Source: JABWAN01 sp041918175 (GTDB taxonomy: Bacteria; Zhuqueibacterota; Zhuqueibacteria; Zhuqueibacterales; Zhuqueibacteraceae). Taken from it: a stretch of 64,000 nucleotides of DNA. The position numbers were made by a program, and so were the translations under genes. The stretch is taken from contig JAYRWE010000115.1 in the NCBI GenBank assembly GCA_041918175.1, positions 1 to 64,000 of the forward strand, written 5' to 3'. The notes below the pieces were generated by a model, which saw only the letters and a list, made by a program, of their open reading frames with translations, searched no databases and had not been told where the DNA came from. Positions 51,077 through 60,078 of this stretch are shown here, piece after piece (position 1 is the first letter of the stretch; every line of letters begins with the position of its first letter).

Positions 51077-51880
51077 ATGAGTGCAATGCCCAAAACCGTA
51101 GTCTTCATTCTCTCGCACAACTACAGCGGCTCGACGTGGCTTTCGCTCGTGCTTGGCAGCCACTCGCAGGCGTTTTATCTCGGCGAGTTGAATAAGATTT
51201 ATTCGAAGAAAGATTTTCGGCCATGCGCGTTGTGTACGAACCAAGGGCGTGCCTGCCCCTATTTGCATGACGCGCGGCAAATTCATCCTTCAGAGATTCA
51301 TGGCTACTTGCTCGAACGCGTCGGCAAGCCGGTGCTCGTGGATAATTCCAAGCGCGTGAAGTGGAACGCGCGCATGCTCAACGATGCGAGCTTTCAACAC
51401 AAGTATGTGCATTTGATCAAAGACCCGCGCGCGATTTATTACTCGCTCGCGATTCGTAATCGCGCGGAGGAGTTTGACAAGTGGATCGACCGCAACGCGG
51501 AGATCGCGACGTTCATTGCCGAAAACAATTTGGACGCGTATCGCGTGAGCTATAACGAACTCGCCGAAAACACCGATGAAGCGCTCATTAAGTTGAACAC
51601 GTGGCTCGGCTTGATTTATGAGCCGGAGCAGAAGGAGTATTGGCGTTTCGAACATCACGGTCCCGGCGAAAACGGCGCGACCTCTGCGTTCTTGCAAGGC
51701 TCGCGCGCGTCGGAGCAAAATTTTTACGCGGCTCATCGTCAAACGAATTTTGTCGATCGGCGCTGGCAGGAAAATTTGGACACCGCAACTTTGCGTTCCA
51801 TCACGGAGCATGACGACGTGCGCAACGTGCTCGCAGAGTTGCGCATGCAATTCACGGAAGCCGGCCTGCGGCGCGTTTAG
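51077..51880 (+). CDS. Sulfotransferase-family protein with Cys cluster
   Basis: A 267-residue sulfotransferase-like protein. VVFILSHNYSGSTWLSLVLG is the 5'-PSB region and YVHLIKDPRAIYYSLAIRN the 3'-PB motif. CALCTNQGRACPYLHD near residues 55-70 is a Cys cluster seen in a branch of bacterial sulfotransferases and may bind metal. The frame is open back to 50807, overlapping the preceding gene, but that extension covers a repeat; the ATG at 51077 starts just before the first strand. It probably acts on a different acceptor than the gene at 50047, given the low similarity between them. Confidence 0.8.
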   Translation: MSAMPKTVVFILSHNYSGSTWLSLVLGSHSQAFYLGELNKIYSKKDFRPCALCTNQGRACPYLHDARQIHPSEIHGYLLERVGKPVLVDNSKRVKWNARMLNDASFQHKYVHLIKDPRAIYYSLAIRNRAEEFDKWIDRNAEIATFIAENNLDAYRVSYNELAENTDEALIKLNTWLGLIYEPEQKEYWRFEHHGPGENGATSAFLQGSRASEQNFYAAHRQTNFVDRRWQENLDTATLRSITEHDDVRNVLAELRMQFTEAGLRRV

Positions 51881-52087
51881 TCTGTTCGTAGTAACGCCTT
51901 CAGGCGTCCTCTTCAAGCAACTGTAAGCGATTTGAGATCCATCGTATAAAGCAAGGCCCCGTTGCTTCATGCGTTTATTAAAAGCCTAAGCACGATGCTC
52001 AACGGCTTCGACGTTCTGCAATGAGAATGCCTAAAGGCATCACTACGAGCACGCGCAATTCAGTAATCACTTCGGAAGCAAATTTCC
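51881..52087. repeat. Gap with type B inverted pair
   Basis: GTTCGTAGTAACGCCTTCAG near 51886 and ATGCCTAAAGGCATCACTAC near 52027 are inverted relatives about 120 bases apart. The sequence between them shows no other feature. Confidence 0.7.
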
Positions 52088-53491
52088 ATGTTCATCGAAA
52101 ACGGCAAACCCGATTCGCGTTTGGCGCGCGCGCTTGATCCCGCGTGGTTGCGCGAGCATTTGCAATCGACATTGTGGCGCGAGCACGAGTCGGAAGGAAA
52201 AGTCGAAGAAGTGCTCGTGGAGCAAGTGCGCGAAACGAAAAAGGGCGTGACCATGCTCTATTCCGTTGCGCTCAACGGCATTGCTGCGCCGCGCGAGCAA
52301 TTGTATGTCGGCTATTTGGTGCGCATGGATGATCTCGCCGAGGAATACAAATCCTTTGCGAAGAAGGCGAAGCTGCAACCCGCAATCGGCCGCAGCGTGG
52401 TGCTCCTTCCGGAAGTCGGTTTGATTCTCGCCGCGTTTCCGAATGATCGCAAGCTCGCGTTGCTCTCTGCCGAAGAGATGCAAGCCTGGTTGCCGGAACA
52501 TTTACACGAAGTTTCGTTCGGCGCATTACACGGAAAAGATTGGCGCGTGCAAGCCGTTGCGCTCGAACCGTTGCGCTACGTGCCCGAGCGTCGTTTCACC
52601 GCGCTGTGCCGCGCACAGTTGTGCAATGCCGCCGGCGAGCAAAAAGAATTTTGCTTCGTTGCCAAGCAAGTGGGCGACGGCACGAAGGCAAAGCGTCTTT
52701 ATCGCAATCTGCTTTCGTTGGAGCACGCGTTGGCGCAATTGGAACACGTGCCGTTTCGCGTGCCGCGCGCGCTCGGTTGGATTGAAGCGCGTGCGATGGT
52801 GTTTATTGAATATCTTCCGGGCAACAATCTCAAACAATTGCTTCCGGAATTGGAGATCGCGCGCATGATGCCGCGCGTGGGCGAGTTGCTCGCGGTGTTG
52901 CATCGCGCGGAGAAGCGCGTGCGCAAACGCGTCTCCTATAGCAGCGAGCTGCGCGAAAATCGCGAGGCCATGCGCGACATTGCGCAAGTGTTGCCGCACA
53001 TGCGTCCGCGTTTGCGCAGCCTGTTTGCTGCGCTCGAAAAGCAGCGTTGGGCGAGTACGTGCGCACCGGCGTTGTTGCACGGCACCTATCGTTTGAATCA
53101 CATTTTCTTGCGCCATGACGAACTCGTGTTGCTCGATCTCGACAGCATGCGGCTCGGCGATCCGGCCTATGACATCGCGAATTTTTTAACTTCGCTCTAT
53201 TATCTCGAAGCGCAAGAGCGCATCGCGCCGGAGTTGCGCCGCGAGATTGCGCACGGTTTTCTTGCAGGCTATGCGCGCGCCTCGCGTGCTGCGGTGTCGC
53301 CGGTCATTGTGCTCTGGTTCTTTGCGAGTTTGATGATCAACAAGCAAGCGAGCAAATACGTCGGTCACTTTCACGATGACTGCGAAGAGAAAGCCGCGCG
53401 CATGCTCACGCTTGCAGAAGCAGGGCTCGCTCTCACGCAGGATCTACCGGAGGGCTTTGCGTTGGATGAGCTTGCGGCCGCGTTGCCGTGA
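52088..53491 (+). CDS. APH-fold protein lacking the catalytic Asp, duplicated N-lobe
   Basis: A 467-residue member of the long APH-like group. The C-lobe has HGTYRLNH (H331, Thr333 in place of the catalytic Asp) and LLDLDSMRLGDPAYDIANFL (D350, D352). The N-terminal half has a first N-lobe-like unit ending in AAFPNDRKLALL, and a second with YVPERRFTALCRAQL then CFVAKQVGDG. It resembles the genes at 30011 and 31708 over its whole length. It stands 20 kb from them, after the sulfotransferases, so these proteins are spread through the locus rather than tandem. Probably a binding or regulatory pseudokinase; normal phosphotransfer seems unlikely. Confidence 0.75.
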   Translation: MFIENGKPDSRLARALDPAWLREHLQSTLWREHESEGKVEEVLVEQVRETKKGVTMLYSVALNGIAAPREQLYVGYLVRMDDLAEEYKSFAKKAKLQPAIGRSVVLLPEVGLILAAFPNDRKLALLSAEEMQAWLPEHLHEVSFGALHGKDWRVQAVALEPLRYVPERRFTALCRAQLCNAAGEQKEFCFVAKQVGDGTKAKRLYRNLLSLEHALAQLEHVPFRVPRALGWIEARAMVFIEYLPGNNLKQLLPELEIARMMPRVGELLAVLHRAEKRVRKRVSYSSELRENREAMRDIAQVLPHMRPRLRSLFAALEKQRWASTCAPALLHGTYRLNHIFLRHDELVLLDLDSMRLGDPAYDIANFLTSLYYLEAQERIAPELRREIAHGFLAGYARASRAAVSPVIVLWFFASLMINKQASKYVGHFHDDCEEKAARMLTLAEAGLALTQDLPEGFALDELAAALP

Positions 53492-53801
53492 GAGAAGTTT
53501 GTAGTAGCGCCTTATGAAATTTGACGATCAAAATCGGCAACGAGGTACACTACGCGTATCCTGTCATTCAGAAGGAATCTTTTTGAGTACTGGAAAGAAT
53601 CTCCAGCGAGTAAAAAGATTCCTTCTGAATGACAGTTTTTGAGGGTGACTATCGATTTTGAGAATCAAAACTCATAAGGCGTCACGACAAACGTCCCTTC
53701 GCTTGAAAATACACTTGCAATAGGCTCAAACATTTGTCTGAACGAAGAACATCTGACGCCTGAAGGCGTTTCTACGAACACAAAGCAAACGGTGTGACGG
53801 G
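53492..53801. repeat. Gap with composite palindrome, type A core (A7), and type B
   Basis: A type B start (GTTTGTAGTAGCGCC, 53496) and arms AAATTTGACGATCAAAATC / CGATTTTGAGAATCAAAACTC enclose a type A core at 53562-53634. GACGCCTGAAGGCGTTTCTA near 53755 is another type B copy. The remaining bases up to the histidine kinase ATG show nothing else. Confidence 0.8.
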
Positions 53802-55937
53802 ATGAACGGGTTTGTGGTGTGGTTGAACAAAGTGCGCCAACGCCGCACGGAAATGCGAATGGTGCTGATCTTTCTCGGATTGATTTTAGTGCCGAGCGGA
53901 TTGTTGGCCTATCTGAGTTGGCGCGCGTTGGAAAATGAAAAGGCGCTTTCCTCCGAGCGTTTGCAGGAAAGCTATCGCCAATTTGCCGAGTTGGCCGCGC
54001 GCAGTTTGGATGAAGACCTACGCGGCTTAGAGCGGCAATGGTCCGCGACGATTCACGATTTGATTAAGAGCGATGCGCGCGACCGCATTGCAGCGACATT
54101 GGCGAAAGACTCGCTCATTGCTTCCGTTTTTACGCTCGCTACGCCTGGGCGAAATGCTGCGGCGCCGCTCGCGAAGGATGAAAATTTTCTGCGCGAACAT
54201 CGCGCGTTTCGCGAACTCGTCGAATACGGCGATGATTTAGAATACAATGCCGGTGATTTGAACGGCGCGCTGAAGGCATATCGCGAAATTTTGCAACGCG
54301 TCACGCAACCGCAACTGCGCGGCATGGCGGAAGGCTTCATCGGGCGCGTGCAACAAAAGCGCGGCGAGTGGGAAGATGCGCTCGCTACTTTTCAATACGT
54401 GCTTGCCACCTATGCGGAAGTGCGCGATCTCGACAATATGTATTTGCGTTTTCTCGCGCAATTTCAAATCGCAACGTGCGAGGAAAATTTGGGGCGCGAT
54501 CGCCAAGCGCTGGAAACGTTGCTGCGTTTGCAAGAAGAGTTGTGGGAACGCAGCGATGCGATCAGCATGCAGCAGTATTCTTACTTTCACGATCAGATTC
54601 AGCTTTTGGCCAAACGCCTGCTCGTGGCGCCGCAGCTTGAAAACGCCGCGGCTTTGCAGGAAAAATTTGCAGCGTGGGCCGAGCGCGCGAAGAAGCACGT
54701 GGGCCGGCAATACTTCGTGCAATTGCTCGAAGGCGAGCTGAACAAGTTCATGCTCGAACGCAGCCGCTATCGTGCGCGATTTCGTTATATCTCCGACGCC
54801 ACCGCGGAGGAGCAGTTTCTGCTGGCATATCATTACTTGCCCGATGCGAGCGGCGCTTTTATCAACGGCTTGGTTGGGTTCGAAATTAATTTGGCGCACT
54901 TGCGCGCCCGGCTCTTGCCCAAGCTCACGCGCGATTTGAAAGGCAGCGAGCGCGTGAATATTGCGTTGATCAATGAGCGCAGCGAAACCGTACTGGGCGC
55001 ACCGCGCCCGCTTTCCGAGGTGATTGCGCAACAAACGCTCGCGCCGCCGTTTGATTTTTGGCAAGTCGCGGTTTATCTCAACAATGCCGCGCGTTGGGAG
55101 CGGCGCTGGGACTTTCGCACGACGCTGGGATTGTGGTTCATCGCGCTCTTGCTGTTGAGCATTTTGTTCGGCGCGTTTTGGTTCATTCGCCGCGCCGCGC
55201 ACGAGGCTTATCTCTCGCGCATGAAATCCGGCTTTGTTTCGAACGTTTCGCACGAGTTCCGCACGCCGCTCGCTTCAATCAAAATGCTGGCCGAGCTGTT
55301 GGAGATGCAACTCGTCGCACCCGCGAAGCTCGAGCGCGACAAAGCGCAGCAATATATTGGCGTGATTCGCCGCGAAAGCGATCGCCTCACGCGCTTGATC
55401 GAGAATGCTTTGGACTTCGCCCAAATCGAGCGCGGGGTAAAGCAATATCGTTTTGAATATGAAGAGCCAAGCGCCGTGCTGCGCGCGGCCTGCGAAGCGT
55501 TTCGCCCGCATGCGGAAGCGCAAGGCTTTCGGTTTGAAATTGATTTGCCGGACGATTTGCCGGAAATGCGTTTGGATGCGGATGCGATCACGCAAGCGCT
55601 GCTCAATCTTTTGAGCAATGCGGTGAAGTATAGCGAAGAGAACAAAGAGATTCGCGTGCGCGCGTATTGCGAGGCGACGCAACTTTTGGTCGAAGTGCAA
55701 GATCGCGGCCTCGGCATTGCGCCCGAAGAGTTGCCGAAAATTTTTGAAGATTTTTATCGCGTGGATCAGCGCCTCAGCACGAACCAACAGGGCGGCATGG
55801 GCCTCGGCCTAACGCTGGCGCGGCACATCGTGCGCGCGCACGGCGGCGATATTGCTGTGCAGAGCGTATTGGGCGAAGGCTCGACGTTTACGCTGCGTTT
55901 GCCGTTGCTCTCTCCGCAGGAAGAGCGCGCCGCTTGA
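53802..55937 (+). CDS. Membrane sensor histidine kinase
   Basis: A 711-residue inner-membrane kinase. One membrane segment near residues 20-40 (MVLIFLGLILVPSGLLAYLS) and one near 440-462 (LGLWFIALLLLSILFGAFWF) enclose a large periplasmic sensor region with TPR-like helices (for example RGEWEDALATFQYVLATYAE). The dimerisation box is FVSNVSHEFRTPLASIKM with the phospho-accepting His near residue 483. The ATPase domain has LLSNAVKYSEENK (N box), DRGLGIAPEELPKIFEDFYR (G1) and GGMGLGLTLARHIV (G2). No response-regulator gene lies near, so the partner is encoded elsewhere. It may control the upstream metabolite locus, but no link is shown by sequence. Confidence 0.9.
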   Translation: MNGFVVWLNKVRQRRTEMRMVLIFLGLILVPSGLLAYLSWRALENEKALSSERLQESYRQFAELAARSLDEDLRGLERQWSATIHDLIKSDARDRIAATLAKDSLIASVFTLATPGRNAAAPLAKDENFLREHRAFRELVEYGDDLEYNAGDLNGALKAYREILQRVTQPQLRGMAEGFIGRVQQKRGEWEDALATFQYVLATYAEVRDLDNMYLRFLAQFQIATCEENLGRDRQALETLLRLQEELWERSDAISMQQYSYFHDQIQLLAKRLLVAPQLENAAALQEKFAAWAERAKKHVGRQYFVQLLEGELNKFMLERSRYRARFRYISDATAEEQFLLAYHYLPDASGAFINGLVGFEINLAHLRARLLPKLTRDLKGSERVNIALINERSETVLGAPRPLSEVIAQQTLAPPFDFWQVAVYLNNAARWERRWDFRTTLGLWFIALLLLSILFGAFWFIRRAAHEAYLSRMKSGFVSNVSHEFRTPLASIKMLAELLEMQLVAPAKLERDKAQQYIGVIRRESDRLTRLIENALDFAQIERGVKQYRFEYEEPSAVLRAACEAFRPHAEAQGFRFEIDLPDDLPEMRLDADAITQALLNLLSNAVKYSEENKEIRVRAYCEATQLLVEVQDRGLGIAPEELPKIFEDFYRVDQRLSTNQQGGMGLGLTLARHIVRAHGGDIAVQSVLGEGSTFTLRLPLLSPQEERAA

Positions 55938-55979
55938 GACGTCGACGGCTGGAATATGAAAGGCAGCGGCGTCGGAATC

Positions 55980-56100
55980 AAACAAGAAAAGCGCATCCGC
56001 CGAAATGCACCGAAGTCACGGAGTGTCGCCGAATAAAAGTTTTTTTCGGTGAAGCTCGGTGTCTTCGGCGTCGCTCGGCGGCAGAGCTTTTCTTTGGACT
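55980..56100. repeat. Type D inverted pair
   Basis: CACCGAAGTCACGGAGTGTC near 56007 pairs with TTCGGTGAAGCTCGGTGTCT and TCGGCGTCGCTCGGCGG downstream. It fills the gap between the histidine kinase and the HprK-like gene. Confidence 0.7.
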
Positions 56101-56134
56101 CTCTTTGCTAGATTTAAAAAACGAATCGCAGAAC

Positions 56135-57199
56135 ATGACGACCAACTCTCCTCTCGGCGTGTGCATGCACGGCGTGCATCTGACGCTCGATTCGAATCAT
56201 GCGCCATTGCTCGCATATGCGCGCGAGCATTTGCACGACCAAACTGAAGCGCCCTCGTTCGCCGCCAAAGTGCGCGTGTATTGCGATTGGACCCAGGGCG
56301 AATGGAATGAAGAAGCCAATCCGTTTGCCAGTACGCAACCGCTCGCCGTAATCGGCAAGCGCATGCTCGGCAACGCGGATGAGTTGATTTGGCTCGACAC
56401 GCTGCGCATGAAGGGTTTGCAATTGCGCTTTCGTCGTGAAACGGATTATTGGCGCTTTGACGTGGCGTATTGTTTTCATCCCAAAAAAGAAAAGCTCGAA
56501 AGCCTGCCGGAATATGAGTATAAAAGATACTTCAGCTTGATGAGCTATTTGGTTTACTATCCGATCATGTGGTATTTGGAATCGCTGCGCGGCTGGACGA
56601 TTCTGCACGCTTCGGCATTGGCCGGCGCGCACGGCGGCGTGATGATTGGCGGGCTTGGCGGCGTGGGCAAAACGACGACGTGCGTCGCGCTCATGCAACG
56701 CGCCGGGCTTGCGCTCGTTTCGGAGAATATCATTTTCACCGACGGCGATTTCATCTATCCTTGCGTGGAGCCGATTCGCATGGATGAAGGCAGTCTCGCG
56801 ATGTTGGGTGCGAATCCGTCGGGCTTGGTGCGCATGAAATTTCCCGAGGGCTTGAAGGATAAAGATATGTTTCATGTCGCGCAGACGAGCGCCGGCGCGA
56901 AAGTAATTCCGAGCGCATTGTTTCTTCCGCAATTCACGGCGCAGCGTTATGTGCGGCCTTTGCCGCCGGGCTTGGCCGCGGAAAAGATGATTGCCATGAA
57001 TCGCCTCACGCGCGAGTTGGATGATTTCGCGTGGTATGCTGCCGCGCTCGAGATGCATTGGCCACAAGCCGGTCGCGCCGCGCAACGTGTGGAAGTCATG
57101 CGCAAACTCACGCAGCGCGCACGTTGCTTCGAGCTTGGCATTGATCGCAATGCGGGCGTGCAAGCCGTGGTGGAGGATATTCTGCAAACCTGTTCGTAA
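56135..57199 (+). CDS. HprK-like P-loop protein
   Basis: A 354-residue protein with a C-terminal domain like HPr kinase/phosphorylase: MIGGLGGVGKTTTCVALMQR near residues 169-188 is the P-loop, preceded by ILHASALAGAHGG, which matches the conserved H-x-S-A strand of the family, and followed by LVSENIIFTDGDFIYPCVEP, the Asp-rich strand. The N-terminal part has no known domain. I use the ATG at 56135 because sequence upstream in the same frame is a repeat. Proteins like this often accompany PqqD, sulfotransferase or nucleotidyltransferase genes in natural-product loci, where their phosphorylation target is usually unknown. No HPr gene is seen here. Confidence 0.75.
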   Translation: MTTNSPLGVCMHGVHLTLDSNHAPLLAYAREHLHDQTEAPSFAAKVRVYCDWTQGEWNEEANPFASTQPLAVIGKRMLGNADELIWLDTLRMKGLQLRFRRETDYWRFDVAYCFHPKKEKLESLPEYEYKRYFSLMSYLVYYPIMWYLESLRGWTILHASALAGAHGGVMIGGLGGVGKTTTCVALMQRAGLALVSENIIFTDGDFIYPCVEPIRMDEGSLAMLGANPSGLVRMKFPEGLKDKDMFHVAQTSAGAKVIPSALFLPQFTAQRYVRPLPPGLAAEKMIAMNRLTRELDDFAWYAAALEMHWPQAGRAAQRVEVMRKLTQRARCFELGIDRNAGVQAVVEDILQTCS

Positions 57200-57253
57200 A
57201 GGCATCACATCGAACACAAGCGCTTCTTGAACTTTCATCTTGGAACCACAGCA

Positions 57254-58639
57254 ATGGCCGTCCCTCTCGAATCTCTTGTCACAAACCACAGTGTTCCCCT
57301 CAAATTTTTCCTCACGCCTGAACTCATGCCGGAGGACGACACGGTTGCGCAGTTGCATGATCTCGCGCAAGCGCGCGGCCTCGTGCATCACGTTGCCGTG
57401 TTGCCAGATGTGCATCGCAAGAGCCGCAATCTCAGCCCGACCGGAACCGTGGTCGCGGCCAAAGATATGATCATTCCGCGCGCGGTGGACACGGGCATTT
57501 GCTGCGGCATGCGCATGGTCAAAACTGAACTCAATGCGCGCGAGTTGACCGCGCCAATGTTGGATGAACTCTTTGCCGAGTTGCAGCGCACGATTCCCGT
57601 GATGGAGCATGAGCAAGAGCCGATTAGCAAAGAAGACGCGGCAGAAATTCTCGTGCAGGGCGGCGCGTGGAGCCAAAGGCGTTTTGAGTTGAATGAAGAG
57701 GAAATGAACGCGCACGAAGAGCGCGCGACCATGCCCACGGATATTGCTGACCCCGAAACCATTCTTGCCGCGCTGCCGGACAAGACGATCAAAAAAGCGC
57801 GTCGCAGCTTCGGCACGTTGGGCGACGGCAATCATTTTCTTGAATTGCAGGAGATCGTGGAAGTGTTGGAGCCGGAGATTGCGCAGCGGCTTGGTTTGCG
57901 CATGGGCCAGGCAATGTTCATGTTGCACACCGGCTCCAGAAGCGTGGGCAGCAAAATGATGAAAGGTTTTTTAGAAGAGCACGAGGAGCGTTTTCTCGCG
58001 GAGAACAATGGCGCGGCAATATGGTCGATGCCGAGCGCTTCGCCGCTCGGACAAAGTTATGCGCGCGCGGTGGCCGCGGCTTCGAATTTCGGCTTTGCGA
58101 ATCGCATTGCCATCACCGCGCAGGTGCGCGCGGCGATGCGAAAGATTTTGCGCGAGGCTTCGCTGCGTTTGCCGCTGCTGTATGATTGCGCGCATGTGAG
58201 CATCAAGCTGGAAGAATGGCGCGGCGAAAAGTTGTGGCTGCACCGCCACGGCGCGAGCCGCGCGTTGCCGCCTTCGTTGTGCGGCTCGCATCCCCTCTTC
58301 GCGCACACGGGCCAGCCCGTGCCGATTCCGGGTTCGATGGGGCATGCGTCATTTATTGGCGTGGCGGATGAGGGCGCAATCGAAAGCTTTTGTTCGGTGA
58401 ATCACGGCGCGGGGCGGGTTTTGGATAAGCCGGAGGCCGAGGCGCAATTCACCGCGACCGAGGTTGAAGCGGAGATGCGCGCGAAAAATATTCGGCTCTA
58501 TCGTTATGGCTCGGATAATATCGCGGAGCAAGCGCCGAGTTCGTTCAAAGATATTTCGCAAGTCATTCGCGCGATGCAGGCATTGCGCTTGGCCAAGCCG
58601 GTGGTGCGGTTGCGTCCGGTGGCGGTGTTGAAAGGCTGA
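57254..58639 (+). CDS. rtcB: RtcB-family RNA ligase
   Basis: A 461-residue protein with the RtcB metal and guanylylation motifs: VDTGICCGM (Asp and Cys ligands), GTLGDGNHFLELQ (Asn and His), MLHTGSRSVG (His), YDCAHVSIKLE (His), HRHGASRA, IPGSMG and NHGAGR, which carries the His that is guanylylated in characterised RtcB. All expected active-site residues are present. RtcB joins 2',3'-cyclic phosphate and 5'-hydroxyl RNA ends using GTP and Mn, in RNA repair or tRNA splicing. The sequence is a divergent branch (CAHVSIKLE where many have a HN-type block). The ATG at 57254 is preferred over a TTG at 57227. No Archease or RtcR gene is nearby. Its place in this locus seems incidental. Confidence 0.88.
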   Translation: MAVPLESLVTNHSVPLKFFLTPELMPEDDTVAQLHDLAQARGLVHHVAVLPDVHRKSRNLSPTGTVVAAKDMIIPRAVDTGICCGMRMVKTELNARELTAPMLDELFAELQRTIPVMEHEQEPISKEDAAEILVQGGAWSQRRFELNEEEMNAHEERATMPTDIADPETILAALPDKTIKKARRSFGTLGDGNHFLELQEIVEVLEPEIAQRLGLRMGQAMFMLHTGSRSVGSKMMKGFLEEHEERFLAENNGAAIWSMPSASPLGQSYARAVAAASNFGFANRIAITAQVRAAMRKILREASLRLPLLYDCAHVSIKLEEWRGEKLWLHRHGASRALPPSLCGSHPLFAHTGQPVPIPGSMGHASFIGVADEGAIESFCSVNHGAGRVLDKPEAEAQFTATEVEAEMRAKNIRLYRYGSDNIAEQAPSSFKDISQVIRAMQALRLAKPVVRLRPVAVLKG

Positions 58640-58776
58640 GGCAAAAGTTCGATTGAAAATATACTTTTACCGGCATTTTACAAACTCTCCACGCGCTCAT
58701 GACAACGGCGGTTTGCAGATTGCGTATATTGCGCTCGTGTTGAAAACAAACTTTGGATGTGAGCACGGAGGCTATG

Positions 58777-59409
58777 ATGCGATACGTTTTTACCCGCTAC
58801 TTTCTCGCCGCGATTTTTTTCTGTTTGCTCGCCGCGAATGCCGAGGCGCAAGATACTTTTATCGAGCCCGGCTCCATGAAAACTTTCCCCAAGCAAGTGA
58901 CGTTCGAATACGCCGGCAAAACCTACACGCTTAAAGCCACGGGCGCCGCGGAACAAAAGCGCTCGCGCGGCGATCGCGTGCGGCAATCCATGACATTGGC
59001 GCACTACATGGCAAATCCGCCGACTGCGGATGATTTGGACGCGACCGCGACTGTGCGCAATGACAAAGGCGCGAAGCAATTCACTTTTATCTTTGCCAAT
59101 GCTAATGACGACGGACGTTTTGCCCAGCGCTTGGAGCGTTCGCTGCAAAGCAGCATCACGCCGCAAACCTCGGCGAAGCTGAAAAATAGCATTGCAGAAT
59201 TCGTGGCGTGTTTTAAAGGAAGCTTCAAGGCCAATGATCAATACACCGTGCGTTGGTTGCCGGATGGCAAAACGGAAGTTGCGGTTGCGGGACAGCCGCC
59301 GAAAATCATTGCCAACCCCGAGTTCGCGCCGTTTTATTGGGGCATCTGGTTCAATTTGGATTCGCCGGTGAGCACATATGATTTGCTCAGTTTGATCACC
59401 GCGTTTTAG
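58777..59409 (+). CDS. Secreted hypothetical protein
   Basis: A 210-residue exported protein of unknown family. GGAG sits six bases before the ATG at 58777; an ATG at 58774 is directly adjacent. The signal peptide YFLAAIFFCLLAANAEA is followed by QDTFIEPGSM. The mature part has alternating strands (VTFEYAGKTYTLKATGA, FTFIFANANDDGRFAQRLE) and a C-terminal aromatic-rich WGIWFNLDSPVSTYDLLSLI. No Cys and no known motif. It may be chalcone-isomerase-like or another small periplasmic fold, but I cannot support a name. It precedes a second small secreted protein and the efflux genes. Confidence 0.7.
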   Translation: MRYVFTRYFLAAIFFCLLAANAEAQDTFIEPGSMKTFPKQVTFEYAGKTYTLKATGAAEQKRSRGDRVRQSMTLAHYMANPPTADDLDATATVRNDKGAKQFTFIFANANDDGRFAQRLERSLQSSITPQTSAKLKNSIAEFVACFKGSFKANDQYTVRWLPDGKTEVAVAGQPPKIIANPEFAPFYWGIWFNLDSPVSTYDLLSLITAF

Positions 59410-59496
59410 AAAAGCCAGGTCTGCACCTTGCTAAATTCGAATAGCTGGGTAAAGGCCTTTCATGCAAAACAATGACACCTTTCGCAGGAGTTTAAA

Positions 59497-60078
59497 ATGA
59501 AAAACAAATTCGGGAATATCATGCTCGCGTTGTGCCTGCTTGCCGTTGCGCTGGCGTTGCCACTGCAGGCGCAGCCGCGCGCGACGGGCGCAGCAATCGT
59601 GAACTCGCTCAAAGTCGGGCAGTGGGTGAAGTTTCAAGGCACGCCGCGGCCGGATCAGAGCGTGACCGCCACCAAAATCAAACTTGTCACCGGAGATTTT
59701 AAAGACGACGCTTGGCAGGCGTTTGGGCCGGCGCGCGCGCTCGACCCGCAGAAGAAAGAGTTCATGCTTCTTTCATTGCGCGTCAAAGTCGCGGATGATG
59801 CGGAATTCAGCACGGATGCGATTGACAAAGAAGTGAAGAGTTTTACCGATCTCAGATCCGGCATGCTGCTCGAAGTGGAAGGCACGTTTTTAAAAGACGG
59901 GACTTTTTTGGCGTCGGACATAAAAGATCAAACTGCCTCCACGGACGCGGAAGATGCGAATGAGGTCGAGTTTTTCGGCAAAATTGATAAGCTCGACGCG
60001 GTGAAACGCACGGTGACAATGTTAGGCGTGACGTTTTACATCACCGACGCGACAAAGCTGAAATCCGCGGTGAAGTAA
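59497..60078 (+). CDS. Secreted DUF5666-like protein
   Basis: A 193-residue exported protein. Signal peptide MLALCLLAVALALPLQA precedes QPRATGA. LKVGQWVKFQGTPRPDQ and a later FFGKIDKLDAVKRTVTMLGV show the DUF5666 repeat pattern also found at 8373 and 8865, though here with a signal peptide. CAGGAG is a good ribosome-binding site. The domain occurs in periplasmic proteins of unknown role. It lies upstream of a TolC-type gene separated by repeats. Confidence 0.75.
   Translation: MKNKFGNIMLALCLLAVALALPLQAQPRATGAAIVNSLKVGQWVKFQGTPRPDQSVTATKIKLVTGDFKDDAWQAFGPARALDPQKKEFMLLSLRVKVADDAEFSTDAIDKEVKSFTDLRSGMLLEVEGTFLKDGTFLASDIKDQTASTDAEDANEVEFFGKIDKLDAVKRTVTMLGVTFYITDATKLKSAVK

Noticed and set aside
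56114..57928. A 604-codon minus-strand open frame
   Set aside because: It is antisense to the HprK-like and RtcB genes and even crosses the gap between them. Composition is that of reversed codons, with no motif or ribosome-binding site.
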